The notes beneath the pieces were generated by a model. That model did not search any database, was not told where the DNA came from, and was given only the letters and a program-made list of their open reading frames with translations. Of a DNA stretch of 5,506 bases, positions 1-5,477 are shown piece after piece (positions within the stretch are counted from its first letter, which is position 1; every line of letters begins with the position of its first letter). Source of the stretch: DATECU01 sp035286745. GTDB lineage: Bacteria > Acidobacteriota > Vicinamibacteria > Fen-336. The stretch covers positions 1 through 5,506 of the forward strand of contig DATECU010000182.1 of the NCBI GenBank assembly GCA_035286745.1. Direction: 5' to 3'. The position numbers and the translations under genes are program-made.

Positions 1-2
1 CC

Positions 3-257
3 CCGGGGGTGGCGGCTCGGCTGGAAGACGAAGAGCAGTCGCAGAAGGTGCGGGACGCGGTGAGCCGCTTGCCGGAGAAGCAGCGGGCCACCCTGATCCT
101 GAAGATCTACCACGACCTCACCCACGAGGAAGTGGCCGGAATCGTAGGGGCCAGCGTGGGCACGGTGAAGGCGAACCTCTTCCACGCGCTGGGGAATCTC
201 CGGAAGATGCTGGGCGGGGGAGCCGGGAGCGACGGACATGGCAAACCATCTCACTGA
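3..257 (+). CDS. RNA polymerase sigma-70 family (ECF-like) factor, C-terminal fragment (region 4)
   Basis: Only the last 84 residues are present; the gene enters from the left edge in the frame beginning at base 3, so the GTG at 9 is an internal valine rather than a start. What is visible is sigma-70 region 4, the helix-turn-helix that reads the -35 element. There is an amphipathic lead-in (about residues 12-36, with the typical SRLPEKQR turn at 21-28). The helix-turn-helix follows, with LTHEEVAGIVG (39-49) as first helix and VGTVKANLFHALGNLRK (52-68) as recognition helix. Family members use region 2 for the -10 element; that part lies outside the window. The 3' end overlaps the anti-sigma gene by 20 nt, the usual arrangement for an ECF sigma factor and its cognate regulator. 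The short Gly-rich tail after residue 70 is unremarkable. Assignment to the sigma-70 family is firm; the ECF subgroup cannot be set without region 2. Confidence 0.93.
   Translation, partial: PGVAARLEDEEQSQKVRDAVSRLPEKQRATLILKIYHDLTHEEVAGIVGASVGTVKANLFHALGNLRKMLGGGAGSDGHGKPSH
225..229 (+). promoter_or_regulatory. Ribosome binding site of the anti-sigma gene, inside the sigma gene
   Basis: GGGAG lies 8 nt before the ATG at 238. It sits within the last codons of the sigma factor gene, so initiation on the anti-sigma gene probably depends on ribosomes finishing the upstream frame. It supports ATG 238 as the start. Confidence 0.55.
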
Positions 258-780
258 CGAGAGGCTGATCGATCTGCTGGAGGAAACGGCTGGGGCCGAG
301 ACCCGCCGGCACGCCGAGGAATGTCGACCCTGCCAGGTCCGACTCCAGGATGCGCGCGCCGGTCTCAAGCTGGCGCAAAGCGCCGAGGTGCCTGAGCCGT
401 CGCCTCTCTACTGGGAGCACTTTCGCCGCCAGGTCGGCCACCGCCTGGAGGCGGCTCAACCCCGGCGTTGGCCCCGTCTGGCGTGGGGTGGGCTTCTTGC
501 CACCGCCGCCGCCGCCCTGGTTCTGGCGGTGTGGATGCCCGGGACGCCGAGCGGTGGGAGAGGCACCGCCCAACTGCCTGCCTGGTCGGCGTTGCCTCCC
601 TCGGACGGCGACCAGGGCCTGGCGATCCTGGCGGTCATTGCGCCGCAGGCGAGCGAGGAGCTAGGCGTGGTCGCCGACTGCCACGACGTGGGGAACTGCC
701 TGGCCGAGCTGTCCGACGAGGAGAGTCAGGCTCTGGCCGAGGCCCTGCGGGGCCAGTTTGCGAAGGGAGGGACGTCGTGA
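238..780 (+). CDS. Single-pass membrane anti-sigma factor with zinc-finger (ZAS) motif
   Basis: A 180-residue protein that probably binds and silences the sigma factor encoded just upstream. The N-terminal cytoplasmic domain carries H25-x3-C29-x2-C32 (HAEECRPC), the core of the zinc-containing anti-sigma fold, within a helical region of about residues 5-75. A hydrophobic segment at about 81-100 (Leu/Ala-rich, preceded by the basic cluster R76, R77, R80) is one transmembrane helix, giving cytoplasmic N-in topology. The periplasmic tail (101-180) is Gly/Pro-rich at first, then forms an acidic amphipathic region ending in LSDEES and ALAEALR. It contains a C148-x5-C154 pair (CHDVGNC) that could form a disulfide or hold a metal. 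The gene overlaps the sigma gene by 20 nt and the next gene by 4 nt (GTGA). The zinc-finger/one-TM architecture next to a sigma factor makes the role secure by family knowledge; what signal the tail senses is unknown. Confidence 0.85.
   Translation: MANHLTDERLIDLLEETAGAETRRHAEECRPCQVRLQDARAGLKLAQSAEVPEPSPLYWEHFRRQVGHRLEAAQPRRWPRLAWGGLLATAAAALVLAVWMPGTPSGGRGTAQLPAWSALPPSDGDQGLAILAVIAPQASEELGVVADCHDVGNCLAELSDEESQALAEALRGQFAKGGTS
763..770 (+). promoter_or_regulatory. Strong ribosome binding site selecting GTG 777
   Basis: AAGGGAGG ends 6 nt before GTG 777, which overlaps the anti-sigma stop TGA at 778-780. This decides the start of the third gene in favour of GTG 777 over the in-frame GTG at 792, whose spacing from the motif is too long. 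Confidence 0.7.
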
Positions 781-1334
781 CGCGGAGAGGTGTGCTGACC
801 ACATGGCTGCTGCTGGGGTTGGCGCTGCCCCTAACGGCTCAGCAGCCGGGACCTCGGCGGATGCGTGGAGAGCCGGCGGGTCCCGGGCCCGGCCACGAGG
901 CCTTCAAGCTCGTCGAGGCCTACGTGCTGAGCAACCTGCAGGACAGCCTGGACCTGAGCGACGACCAGTTCGTGAAGATGCTGCCCCTGGTCAAGCGGGT
1001 GCAAAACGACCGCCGCGAGTTCGCGCAGCGCCGCATGCGGGTCCTGATGGAGCTCAGGAAGCTTCTGGGCTCCGGCACCGCCACCGAGAGCCGCGTCGGC
1101 GATCTGCTCAAGGAGCTGAAGAGCATCGAGAGCGAGGAGCCCGCGGCCTTGCGCCGGGACATGGATGCCATCGATGCCGCCCTGAACCCCTTGCAGCAGG
1201 CGAAGTACCGGGTGTTCGAAGCCGACGTCGAACGTCGAATCCGGGAGCTGATGCGCCAGATGGGCGGGACCGGAGGCCCCGGGCGGAATCGGCGGCCGGA
1301 CAACCCCGAGCCGCTGCCACCGCCGCAGGAATAG
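777..1334 (+). CDS. Exported Spy/CpxP/CnrX-like periplasmic helical protein
   Basis: A 185-residue protein with a clear Sec signal peptide: basic start (R3, R4), hydrophobic core about residues 6-19, and likely cleavage after LTA (residue 21). The mature part begins with a Gly/Pro/Arg-rich linker (24-39) and is then almost wholly helical. LSDDQF (60-65) begins a helix resembling the LTxxQ-type repeat of Spy/CpxP proteins, a second charged helical stretch runs through about 73-127, and LNPLQQAKY (136-144) is a second LTxxQ-like element. A Pro-rich tail closes the protein. Relatives are periplasmic chaperones or metal sensors (Spy, CpxP, ZraP, CnrX). There is one His in the mature part (H40) and no Cys, so classical His/Cys metal binding looks weak; Met residues are scattered. 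Position after a sigma/anti-sigma pair suggests it modulates the anti-sigma tail or is an output of the pathway. Fold class is likely; the precise function is inferred. Confidence 0.72.
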   Translation: MTRRGVLTTWLLLGLALPLTAQQPGPRRMRGEPAGPGPGHEAFKLVEAYVLSNLQDSLDLSDDQFVKMLPLVKRVQNDRREFAQRRMRVLMELRKLLGSGTATESRVGDLLKELKSIESEEPAALRRDMDAIDAALNPLQQAKYRVFEADVERRIRELMRQMGGTGGPGRNRRPDNPEPLPPPQE

Positions 1335-1366
1335 CCACCAGGCGGGCAGAGCCTGGCTGGCGGTTT
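1334..1366 (+). terminator. Possible weak intrinsic terminator or processing hairpin at operon end
   Basis: GCCACCAGGC (1334-1343) can pair with GCCTGGCTGGC (1351-1361) with one bulged base and a 7-nt loop. Only a short TTT follows (1364-1366), so termination would be weak unless aided by Rho. Its position, overlapping the last base of the upstream stop codon and just before a promoter, fits an operon boundary. Confidence 0.4.
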
Positions 1367-1370
1367 GCGC

Positions 1371-1399
1371 TTGTGGCGAGGCGCTGCGCTTCCTATACT
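1371..1399 (+). promoter_or_regulatory. Sigma-70-type promoter for the DUF4912-GH57-amrBA operon
   Basis: TTGTGG (1371-1376) and TATACT (1394-1399) are separated by exactly 17 nt. They match the housekeeping consensus TTGACA/TATAAT at 4 of 6 and 5 of 6 positions, in a sequence that is otherwise very GC-rich. Transcription would start near 1406-1408, only a few bases before the ATG at 1410, and no Shine-Dalgarno sequence is present, which points to a near-leaderless mRNA. It is the only convincing promoter I see in the window. Confidence 0.6.
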
Positions 1400-1409
1400 C
1401 TCACCCATC

Positions 1410-2468
1410 ATGGAACGCGTTCAGAAGAAAGACCGCAAGCCTCGCGCGGGCGTCAGTCGAGCCTCCACCGCGGCGGGTGCCAAGAGCAAGCCGAGCCCGA
1501 CTCCCAAGGCGCCTGCGACCAAGCGGTCGCCGAAGGCCTCCCCGCCTCCACCCCTCCGCAGCCAGGCGGCGAGTCCCTCACGCAAGCGCGGAACGAGAGC
1601 GCCCGTGCCGCCCGAAGTGAGCGGCTCGATCAAACCGGCGGCGAAGGTGAAAACCGGGCGGGTCGGCAAGCCAGCCGTCAAGCCGACTCCCAAGCCGCGG
1701 CCAGCCCGCACCGAGACCCAGAAGAAGGGGCCCGCCCCGGCCCGCAAGGTCGCGCCGCGCCCGAGGGCCCGGGTGGCGAAGCCCGCCGCCCGCGAGCCGG
1801 AACTGGCTCAGAACCCCCTCCTGAGCGAAGAGGAGCAGATCGAGGCGGCCAAGTACCTGCCTCGCGAGTTGCCGGCGCGCTTGTTCGAAGAGGAGCGCTT
1901 CATCTTCCCGTCGAGCTACGGGGTGACGCGGCTGCGGCTCCTGGTGAAGGACCCCTACTGGCTGTTCGCTCACTGGGATGTGGCGCCTGAGGTCTGGAGC
2001 GGCCTCAGGCGGGAGTTGGGAGAGCGCGCGGCGGCGCTCTCGCGGCTGACGCTCAGGGTCGCCGATGCGCAGAACGGGGGCGGGCCCGTCATCCTGTTGC
2101 CCGAGGGCGCCCGCTCTTGGTACATCCGCGCCGATGCGTTCCCTCGCTCCTACCGGGCGGAGCTGGGCTTGACGCTGCCCTCGGGCGAGTTCCGGCGGCT
2201 GGCCGTCAGCAACCTGGCCGCCACCCCACGGGTGGGACCCTCCACGCAGAGGCCCCTCCAGCGACGGCGCTGGGACGACGCCAAGAGGACGCAGGGGACG
2301 GCCGCGGCGGCGACGGCACCCACCAGCCGGGGAGTCGGATCGGCGGCCCCGTGGGCCGCGGAGGGTTGGGACGCCGGAGCCACGCCTAGCGGATGGACCA
2401 CGCCGAGCGACGGTCCGGTGGCACCTCTCCCGGTCCAGGGCGGGGCCAGCGACGCCTTCCGGCGCTGA
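1410..2468 (+). CDS. DUF4912 domain protein with basic Lys/Pro/Ala-rich N-terminal tail
   Basis: A 352-residue cytoplasmic protein without a signal peptide or membrane segment. Residues 1-130 are low-complexity, strongly basic and rich in Lys, Arg, Pro, Ala and Ser (for example KPTPKPRPA), resembling histone-H1/AlgP-type tails and presumably disordered. A charged linker with LSEEEQIEAAKYLPREL precedes the DUF4912 domain at about 165-275. The domain is marked by YGVTRLRLLVKDPYWLFAHWDV (170-191, named here in two overlapping parts: YGVTRLRLLVKD and DPYWLFAHWDV), SWYIRAD around Y238, and SYRAELGL around Y248. The C-terminal 70 residues are again low-complexity, with several Trp and a basic end (AFRR). 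DUF4912 has no established biochemical function that I know of; from memory it is often encoded beside DUF1957 GH57 enzymes, as here, with a 20-nt gap. A carbohydrate-binding or glycogen-particle role is inference. Start ATG 1410 is chosen because the upstream in-frame extension would run through the promoter. Confidence 0.82.
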   Translation: MERVQKKDRKPRAGVSRASTAAGAKSKPSPTPKAPATKRSPKASPPPPLRSQAASPSRKRGTRAPVPPEVSGSIKPAAKVKTGRVGKPAVKPTPKPRPARTETQKKGPAPARKVAPRPRARVAKPAAREPELAQNPLLSEEEQIEAAKYLPRELPARLFEEERFIFPSSYGVTRLRLLVKDPYWLFAHWDVAPEVWSGLRRELGERAAALSRLTLRVADAQNGGGPVILLPEGARSWYIRADAFPRSYRAELGLTLPSGEFRRLAVSNLAATPRVGPSTQRPLQRRRWDDAKRTQGTAAAATAPTSRGVGSAAPWAAEGWDAGATPSGWTTPSDGPVAPLPVQGGASDAFRR

Positions 2469-2488
2469 CCGCTCCCACGAGATCCGCC

Positions 2489-4075
2489 ATGCCCTTGGGC
2501 TACTGGTGCCCGGTCCTGCACGCTCACCTGCCCTACGTTCGCCACCCGGAGTACCCGGAGTTCCTCGAAGAGGACTGGTTCTTCGAGGCTCTGACCGAGA
2601 CTTACGTTCCGCTGGTGATGGTGCTCGACCGGCTGCTGGCCGACGGCGTCGACTACCGCCTCACCATGACGCTGTCGCCGCCCCTGCTCTCGATGATGGG
2701 CGATGGCCTGCTGATCGAGCGCTACCACAGAAACCTGGACCGGCTGGTGGCCCTGGCCGAGCGGGAGATCGAGCGGACCCGAACCCAGGCCCCGGACTTC
2801 CATGAGGTTGCCCGCTTCTACGCGGGACACCTCACGGGCATTCGGAGCTGCTTTCGCGATGCCTACGGCTCGAATCTGATTCGCGCCTTCATCAAGCACC
2901 GCGACGCCGGCAAGCTGGAGATCATCACCTGCGGGGCCACCCACGGCTTTCTGCCCCTGATGGACAGCGTGCCGCAGGCGGTGCGGGCCCAGATCGAGAT
3001 CGCGGTGGCCCACTACCGCAAGACCCTGGGCCGCAGCCCGCGCGGCATCTGGCTGCCCGAGTGCGGCTACCTGCCCGGGCAGGAGAGCTTCCTTCGCGAG
3101 GCCGGTCTGGAGTTCAGCTTCCTGGAGTCCCACGGGCTCACCGACGCCGATCCCCAGCCGAGCCACGGGGTGATGGCGCCCATCCTGGCGCCGGGAGGCG
3201 TCGTCTTCTTCGGTCGCGACATGGAGTCCTCGCGTCAAGTGTGGAGCGCCGAGACCGGCTACCCGGGAGACTGCGACTACCGCGAGTTCTACAAAGACAT
3301 CGGCTGGGAACTGCCCCTCGACTACCTGGGCGAGCTGCTTCCCGACGGGCTGCGCAAGAGCATCGGCATCAAGTACCACCGGGTGACCGGGAAGGTGACC
3401 CTGGGGGAGAAGCAGCCCTACGTGCGGGCCTGGGCGCTCGAAAAGGCGGCGCGACACGCCGGCCATTTCCTGGAGCAGCGCCGGCTGCAGATCGAGCGCC
3501 GGGCCTCCGGCATGGACCGCCCCCCGCTCATCATGAGCCCCTACGACGCCGAGCTGTTTGGCCACTGGTGGTTCGAGGGCCCCGAGTTCCTGGACTTCCT
3601 GTTCCGCAAGCTGCACTTCGATCAGGACCTGGTGAAGCCGATCACCCCCTGCGAGTACCTGGATCGTCACGGCGATCTGGAAGTGGCCCAGCCGCCCTAC
3701 TGCACCTGGGGAGCCAAGGGTTATGCGGAGGTCTGGCTCAACCCCGGCAACGACTGGATCTACCCCCATCTGGACATGGCCGCCGAACGCATGGTGGAGC
3801 TGGCCCGGCGCTTCGATTGGCCCTCGGACCTGGAACGTCGGGCCTTGAACCAGGCGGCCCGCGAGCTACTGCTGGCTCAGGCCTCCGACTGGGCGTTCAT
3901 CATGAAGACCAACACCATGGTCGAGTACGCCAAGAAGCGCACTCGCGACCACATCGCCCGCTTCACCTACCTGCATCGCGTGCTGACCGAGGGCGGGCTG
4001 GAAGAGGCCATCCTGCGCGAGTTCGAAGAGCGGGACAACATCTTCCCGGACCTGGACTTTCGGGTGTATAGATAG
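2489..4075 (+). CDS. GH57 1,4-alpha-glucan branching enzyme (DUF1957 type)
   Basis: A 528-residue cytoplasmic enzyme, close to the usual length of about 520-530 for GH57 branching enzymes, which introduce alpha-1,6 branches into alpha-1,4 glucan (EC 2.4.1.18). The five GH57 motifs are present in order: HAHLPY (11-16), GATHGFLPL (with H152), GIWLPECGY with the expected nucleophile E191, SPYDAELFGHWW with the expected acid/base D353, and the ASDW motif (465-468) in the helical C-terminal domain. The loop segment VWSAETGYPGD carries Y258, in the place of the tyrosine that in characterised enzymes of this type favours transfer over hydrolysis. W407 and W416 in WGAKGYAEVW fit the conserved tryptophans near the acceptor site. 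ATG 2489 gives the canonical short N-terminus right before the first strand; the in-frame ATG at 2393 would overlap the DUF4912 gene. The Shine-Dalgarno signal is poor, so coupling to the upstream gene is likely. Activity on glycogen or another glucan in vivo is not shown by sequence. Confidence 0.93.
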   Translation: MPLGYWCPVLHAHLPYVRHPEYPEFLEEDWFFEALTETYVPLVMVLDRLLADGVDYRLTMTLSPPLLSMMGDGLLIERYHRNLDRLVALAEREIERTRTQAPDFHEVARFYAGHLTGIRSCFRDAYGSNLIRAFIKHRDAGKLEIITCGATHGFLPLMDSVPQAVRAQIEIAVAHYRKTLGRSPRGIWLPECGYLPGQESFLREAGLEFSFLESHGLTDADPQPSHGVMAPILAPGGVVFFGRDMESSRQVWSAETGYPGDCDYREFYKDIGWELPLDYLGELLPDGLRKSIGIKYHRVTGKVTLGEKQPYVRAWALEKAARHAGHFLEQRRLQIERRASGMDRPPLIMSPYDAELFGHWWFEGPEFLDFLFRKLHFDQDLVKPITPCEYLDRHGDLEVAQPPYCTWGAKGYAEVWLNPGNDWIYPHLDMAAERMVELARRFDWPSDLERRALNQAARELLLAQASDWAFIMKTNTMVEYAKKRTRDHIARFTYLHRVLTEGGLEEAILREFEERDNIFPDLDFRVYR

Positions 4076-4080
4076 CCGAG

Positions 4081-4087
4081 AGGGAGG
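4081..4087 (+). promoter_or_regulatory. Ribosome binding site deciding the amrB start
   Basis: AGGGAGG ends 5 nt before ATG 4093. A GTG at 4087 is also in frame, but it would overlap this motif, so ATG 4093 is the better start. This is the strongest Shine-Dalgarno in the second operon. Confidence 0.7.
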
Positions 4088-4092
4088 TGGCC

Positions 4093-4932
4093 ATGGCCTC
4101 TCCTGTGCGCAAGGCCGCGGTGGCGGGGAGCTGGTACCCCGGCGAGGCCGCGCCGCTTAGGTCCGAGGTCGGGTCGTACCTATCTGAGGTCCCAGCGCAT
4201 CACATCCCCGGGCGGTTGGTCGGCCTCATCAGCCCGCACGCGGGGCTTCACTACTCCGGGCCGGTAGCGGCTCATGGCTACAGCCTGCTGCGGGGCTGCT
4301 CGAGGCTCACCTTCGCGATGGTCGGGCCATCCCATCAAGAGGCCTTCGACGGTGTGGCGGTGGTGACCAGGGGGGCGTTTGAAACCCCCTTGGGGCGGAT
4401 ACCGATCGACGAGGCCCTGGCAGCCGCGATCCTCGACCCCGAACTGCGAATCCTCGACCAGGCCCGCCCTCACCGGGACGAGCACTGCCTGGAGATGCAG
4501 CTTCCCTTCTTGCAGCACTTGGTGCCTGAGCTCAAGATCGTGCCCATGCTCATGGGCAGCCAGTCACGAGCCGAGGTGGAGCGCCTGGCCGGGGCGCTGG
4601 CCGGGGCGCTGGCCGACCGACGGGACGTGGTGCTGGTCGCCTCCAGCGACCTCAGCCACTACCAGCCGGCGAAGCAAGCCAGCATCCTCGATGCCCTGGT
4701 GGTCCAGGATGTCGAGAGCTTCGATGAGGACGGGCTGATGGCGCGGTTGGAGGGGTCTCACCGACACGCCTGCGGGGGCGGCCCGATGGTGGCCGTGATG
4801 AAGGCCGCCCGCCGGCTGGGAGCCAACCGCGCCACGGTCTTGAAGTACGCCGACAGCGGCGACGTGCCCAATGGCGACAAGAGCCGGGTGGTGGGCTACC
4901 TCTCGGCGGCACTTTGGGTGAACGAGTCGTGA
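4093..4932 (+). CDS. amrB: AmmeMemoRadiSam system protein B (MEMO1 family)
   Basis: A 279-residue soluble protein of the MEMO1 family, which has the fold of class III extradiol dioxygenases (LigB-like). Family signatures appear in order: GSWYP (12-16), SPHAGLHYSG with H49, GPSH with H81, DEHCLEMQLPFL with H131, SSDLSHY with D186 and H189, CGGGP with C227, and a late SGD. H49, H81 and C227 correspond to the two histidines and the cysteine that hold a metal in human MEMO1, so the metal site looks intact. The bacterial and archaeal protein is named for co-occurrence with an AMMECR1 protein and a radical SAM enzyme; the substrate of this set is not established to my knowledge. The gene follows the GH57 gene by 17 nt and overlaps amrA by 4 nt (GTGA). 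A 12-bp tandem duplication inside it encodes a repeated LAGA unit. Family assignment is firm; dioxygenase activity should not be assumed. Confidence 0.93.
   Translation: MASPVRKAAVAGSWYPGEAAPLRSEVGSYLSEVPAHHIPGRLVGLISPHAGLHYSGPVAAHGYSLLRGCSRLTFAMVGPSHQEAFDGVAVVTRGAFETPLGRIPIDEALAAAILDPELRILDQARPHRDEHCLEMQLPFLQHLVPELKIVPMLMGSQSRAEVERLAGALAGALADRRDVVLVASSDLSHYQPAKQASILDALVVQDVESFDEDGLMARLEGSHRHACGGGPMVAVMKAARRLGANRATVLKYADSGDVPNGDKSRVVGYLSAALWVNES
4587..4615 (+). repeat. 12-bp in-frame tandem repeat within amrB
   Basis: The unit GGCCGGGGCGCT occurs twice in tandem (4587-4598, 4599-4610) followed by five bases of a third copy. It encodes LAGALAGALAD in a surface-type helix between the QLPFL and SSDLSHY motifs. 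It probably arose by slippage and keeps the reading frame. Confidence 0.6.
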
Positions 4933-5477
4933 GCGCCGAGCTTTCTCCCGCGGCGCGGCGGAAGCTGCTGGCCTTGGCCCGGGAAGCGATCGCCGCCCGG
5001 CTGGGCGGCCGCCCCGCACCGTCGTTGCCCGAGGATCCCGAACTGCTGCAGCCGAGTGGAGCTTTCGTGACCCTGGAGGAGAAGAGCAACGGCGACCTCC
5101 GGGGTTGCATCGGCCACATCGCAGCCGACCTGCCGTTGGGGCAGGCGGTGGCTGAGATGGCGGCGGCGGCGGCGGTCGAGGACAGCCGCTTCCAGCCGGT
5201 GCGAAACGGAGAGATGGAGGCCCTTCACATCGAGATCTCCGCCCTCGGTCCGCTGGTCCCGGTGAAGCCGGAGGACGTGGTGGTTGGGGTCCATGGCCTG
5301 CTGGTGCGTCACCAGGGCAAGAGCGGTCTGCTGCTGCCCCAGGTCGCCACCGACCATCACTGGGATCGTGAGACGTTCCTCGACTTCACCTGTCGCAAGG
5401 CTCGCCTGCCGGCCGGCACCTGGCGCAACCCGGCCTGCGAGATCCTCGCCTTCACGGCGACCGTCTTCGGGGAGTAG
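4929..5477 (+). CDS. amrA: AmmeMemoRadiSam system protein A (AMMECR1 domain)
   Basis: A 182-residue single-domain protein, the usual length for prokaryotic AMMECR1 proteins. An N-terminal helix (about 5-25) is followed by the family core: GAFVTL (44-49), the signature LRGCIG (57-62), the EDSRFQPV segment, HIEISALGPL, GLLLPQVA, and a C-terminal WDRETFLDFTCRKARLP stretch. LRGCIG is the most conserved AMMECR1 motif and its Cys (C60) is a candidate functional residue; the biochemical role is not settled. The GTG start at 4929 overlaps the amrB stop (TGA 4930-4932), with GGGTGA at 4916-4921 as a modest Shine-Dalgarno 7 nt upstream, so translation is probably coupled to amrB. An in-frame TTG at 4914 is a less likely start. 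Adjacent A and B genes match the known system; the radical SAM member is not within the window. Confidence 0.92.
   Translation: MSAELSPAARRKLLALAREAIAARLGGRPAPSLPEDPELLQPSGAFVTLEEKSNGDLRGCIGHIAADLPLGQAVAEMAAAAAVEDSRFQPVRNGEMEALHIEISALGPLVPVKPEDVVVGVHGLLVRHQGKSGLLLPQVATDHHWDRETFLDFTCRKARLPAGTWRNPACEILAFTATVFGE

Noticed and set aside
9..257. A short complete gene starting at GTG 9
   Set aside because: The frame is open to the left edge and the sequence begins just before sigma region 4, so it is the tail of a longer sigma factor gene.
758..1990. A 410-codon + frame overlapping the exported protein and DUF4912 genes
   Set aside because: It crosses the hairpin and promoter, has biased Arg/Gly/Ala composition and no domain. 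The other frame carries a signal peptide and Spy-like motifs, then the DUF4912 motifs.
2393..2488. An N-terminal extension of the GH57 protein from ATG 2393
   Set aside because: The extra 32 residues are low-complexity, overlap the DUF4912 coding sequence in another frame, and precede the canonical GH57 N-terminus at ATG 2489.
2150..3769. A 539-codon open frame on the minus strand across the DUF4912 3' end and the GH57 gene
   Set aside because: It is the antisense shadow of a GC-rich gene with strong G/C third positions. The translation shows no recognisable domain, while the opposite strand has all GH57 motifs in order.
3061..4071. A 336-codon + frame within the GH57 gene
   Set aside because: Its composition is Arg/Gly/Pro/Ala-rich frame-shift shadow sequence; GH57 motifs E191 and D353 lie in the other frame through the same stretch.
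5160..5174. Run of five GCG codons in amrA as a microsatellite
   Set aside because: It encodes a short Ala run in a helix next to the conserved EDSRF motif and is expected from codon bias in a GC-rich genome.
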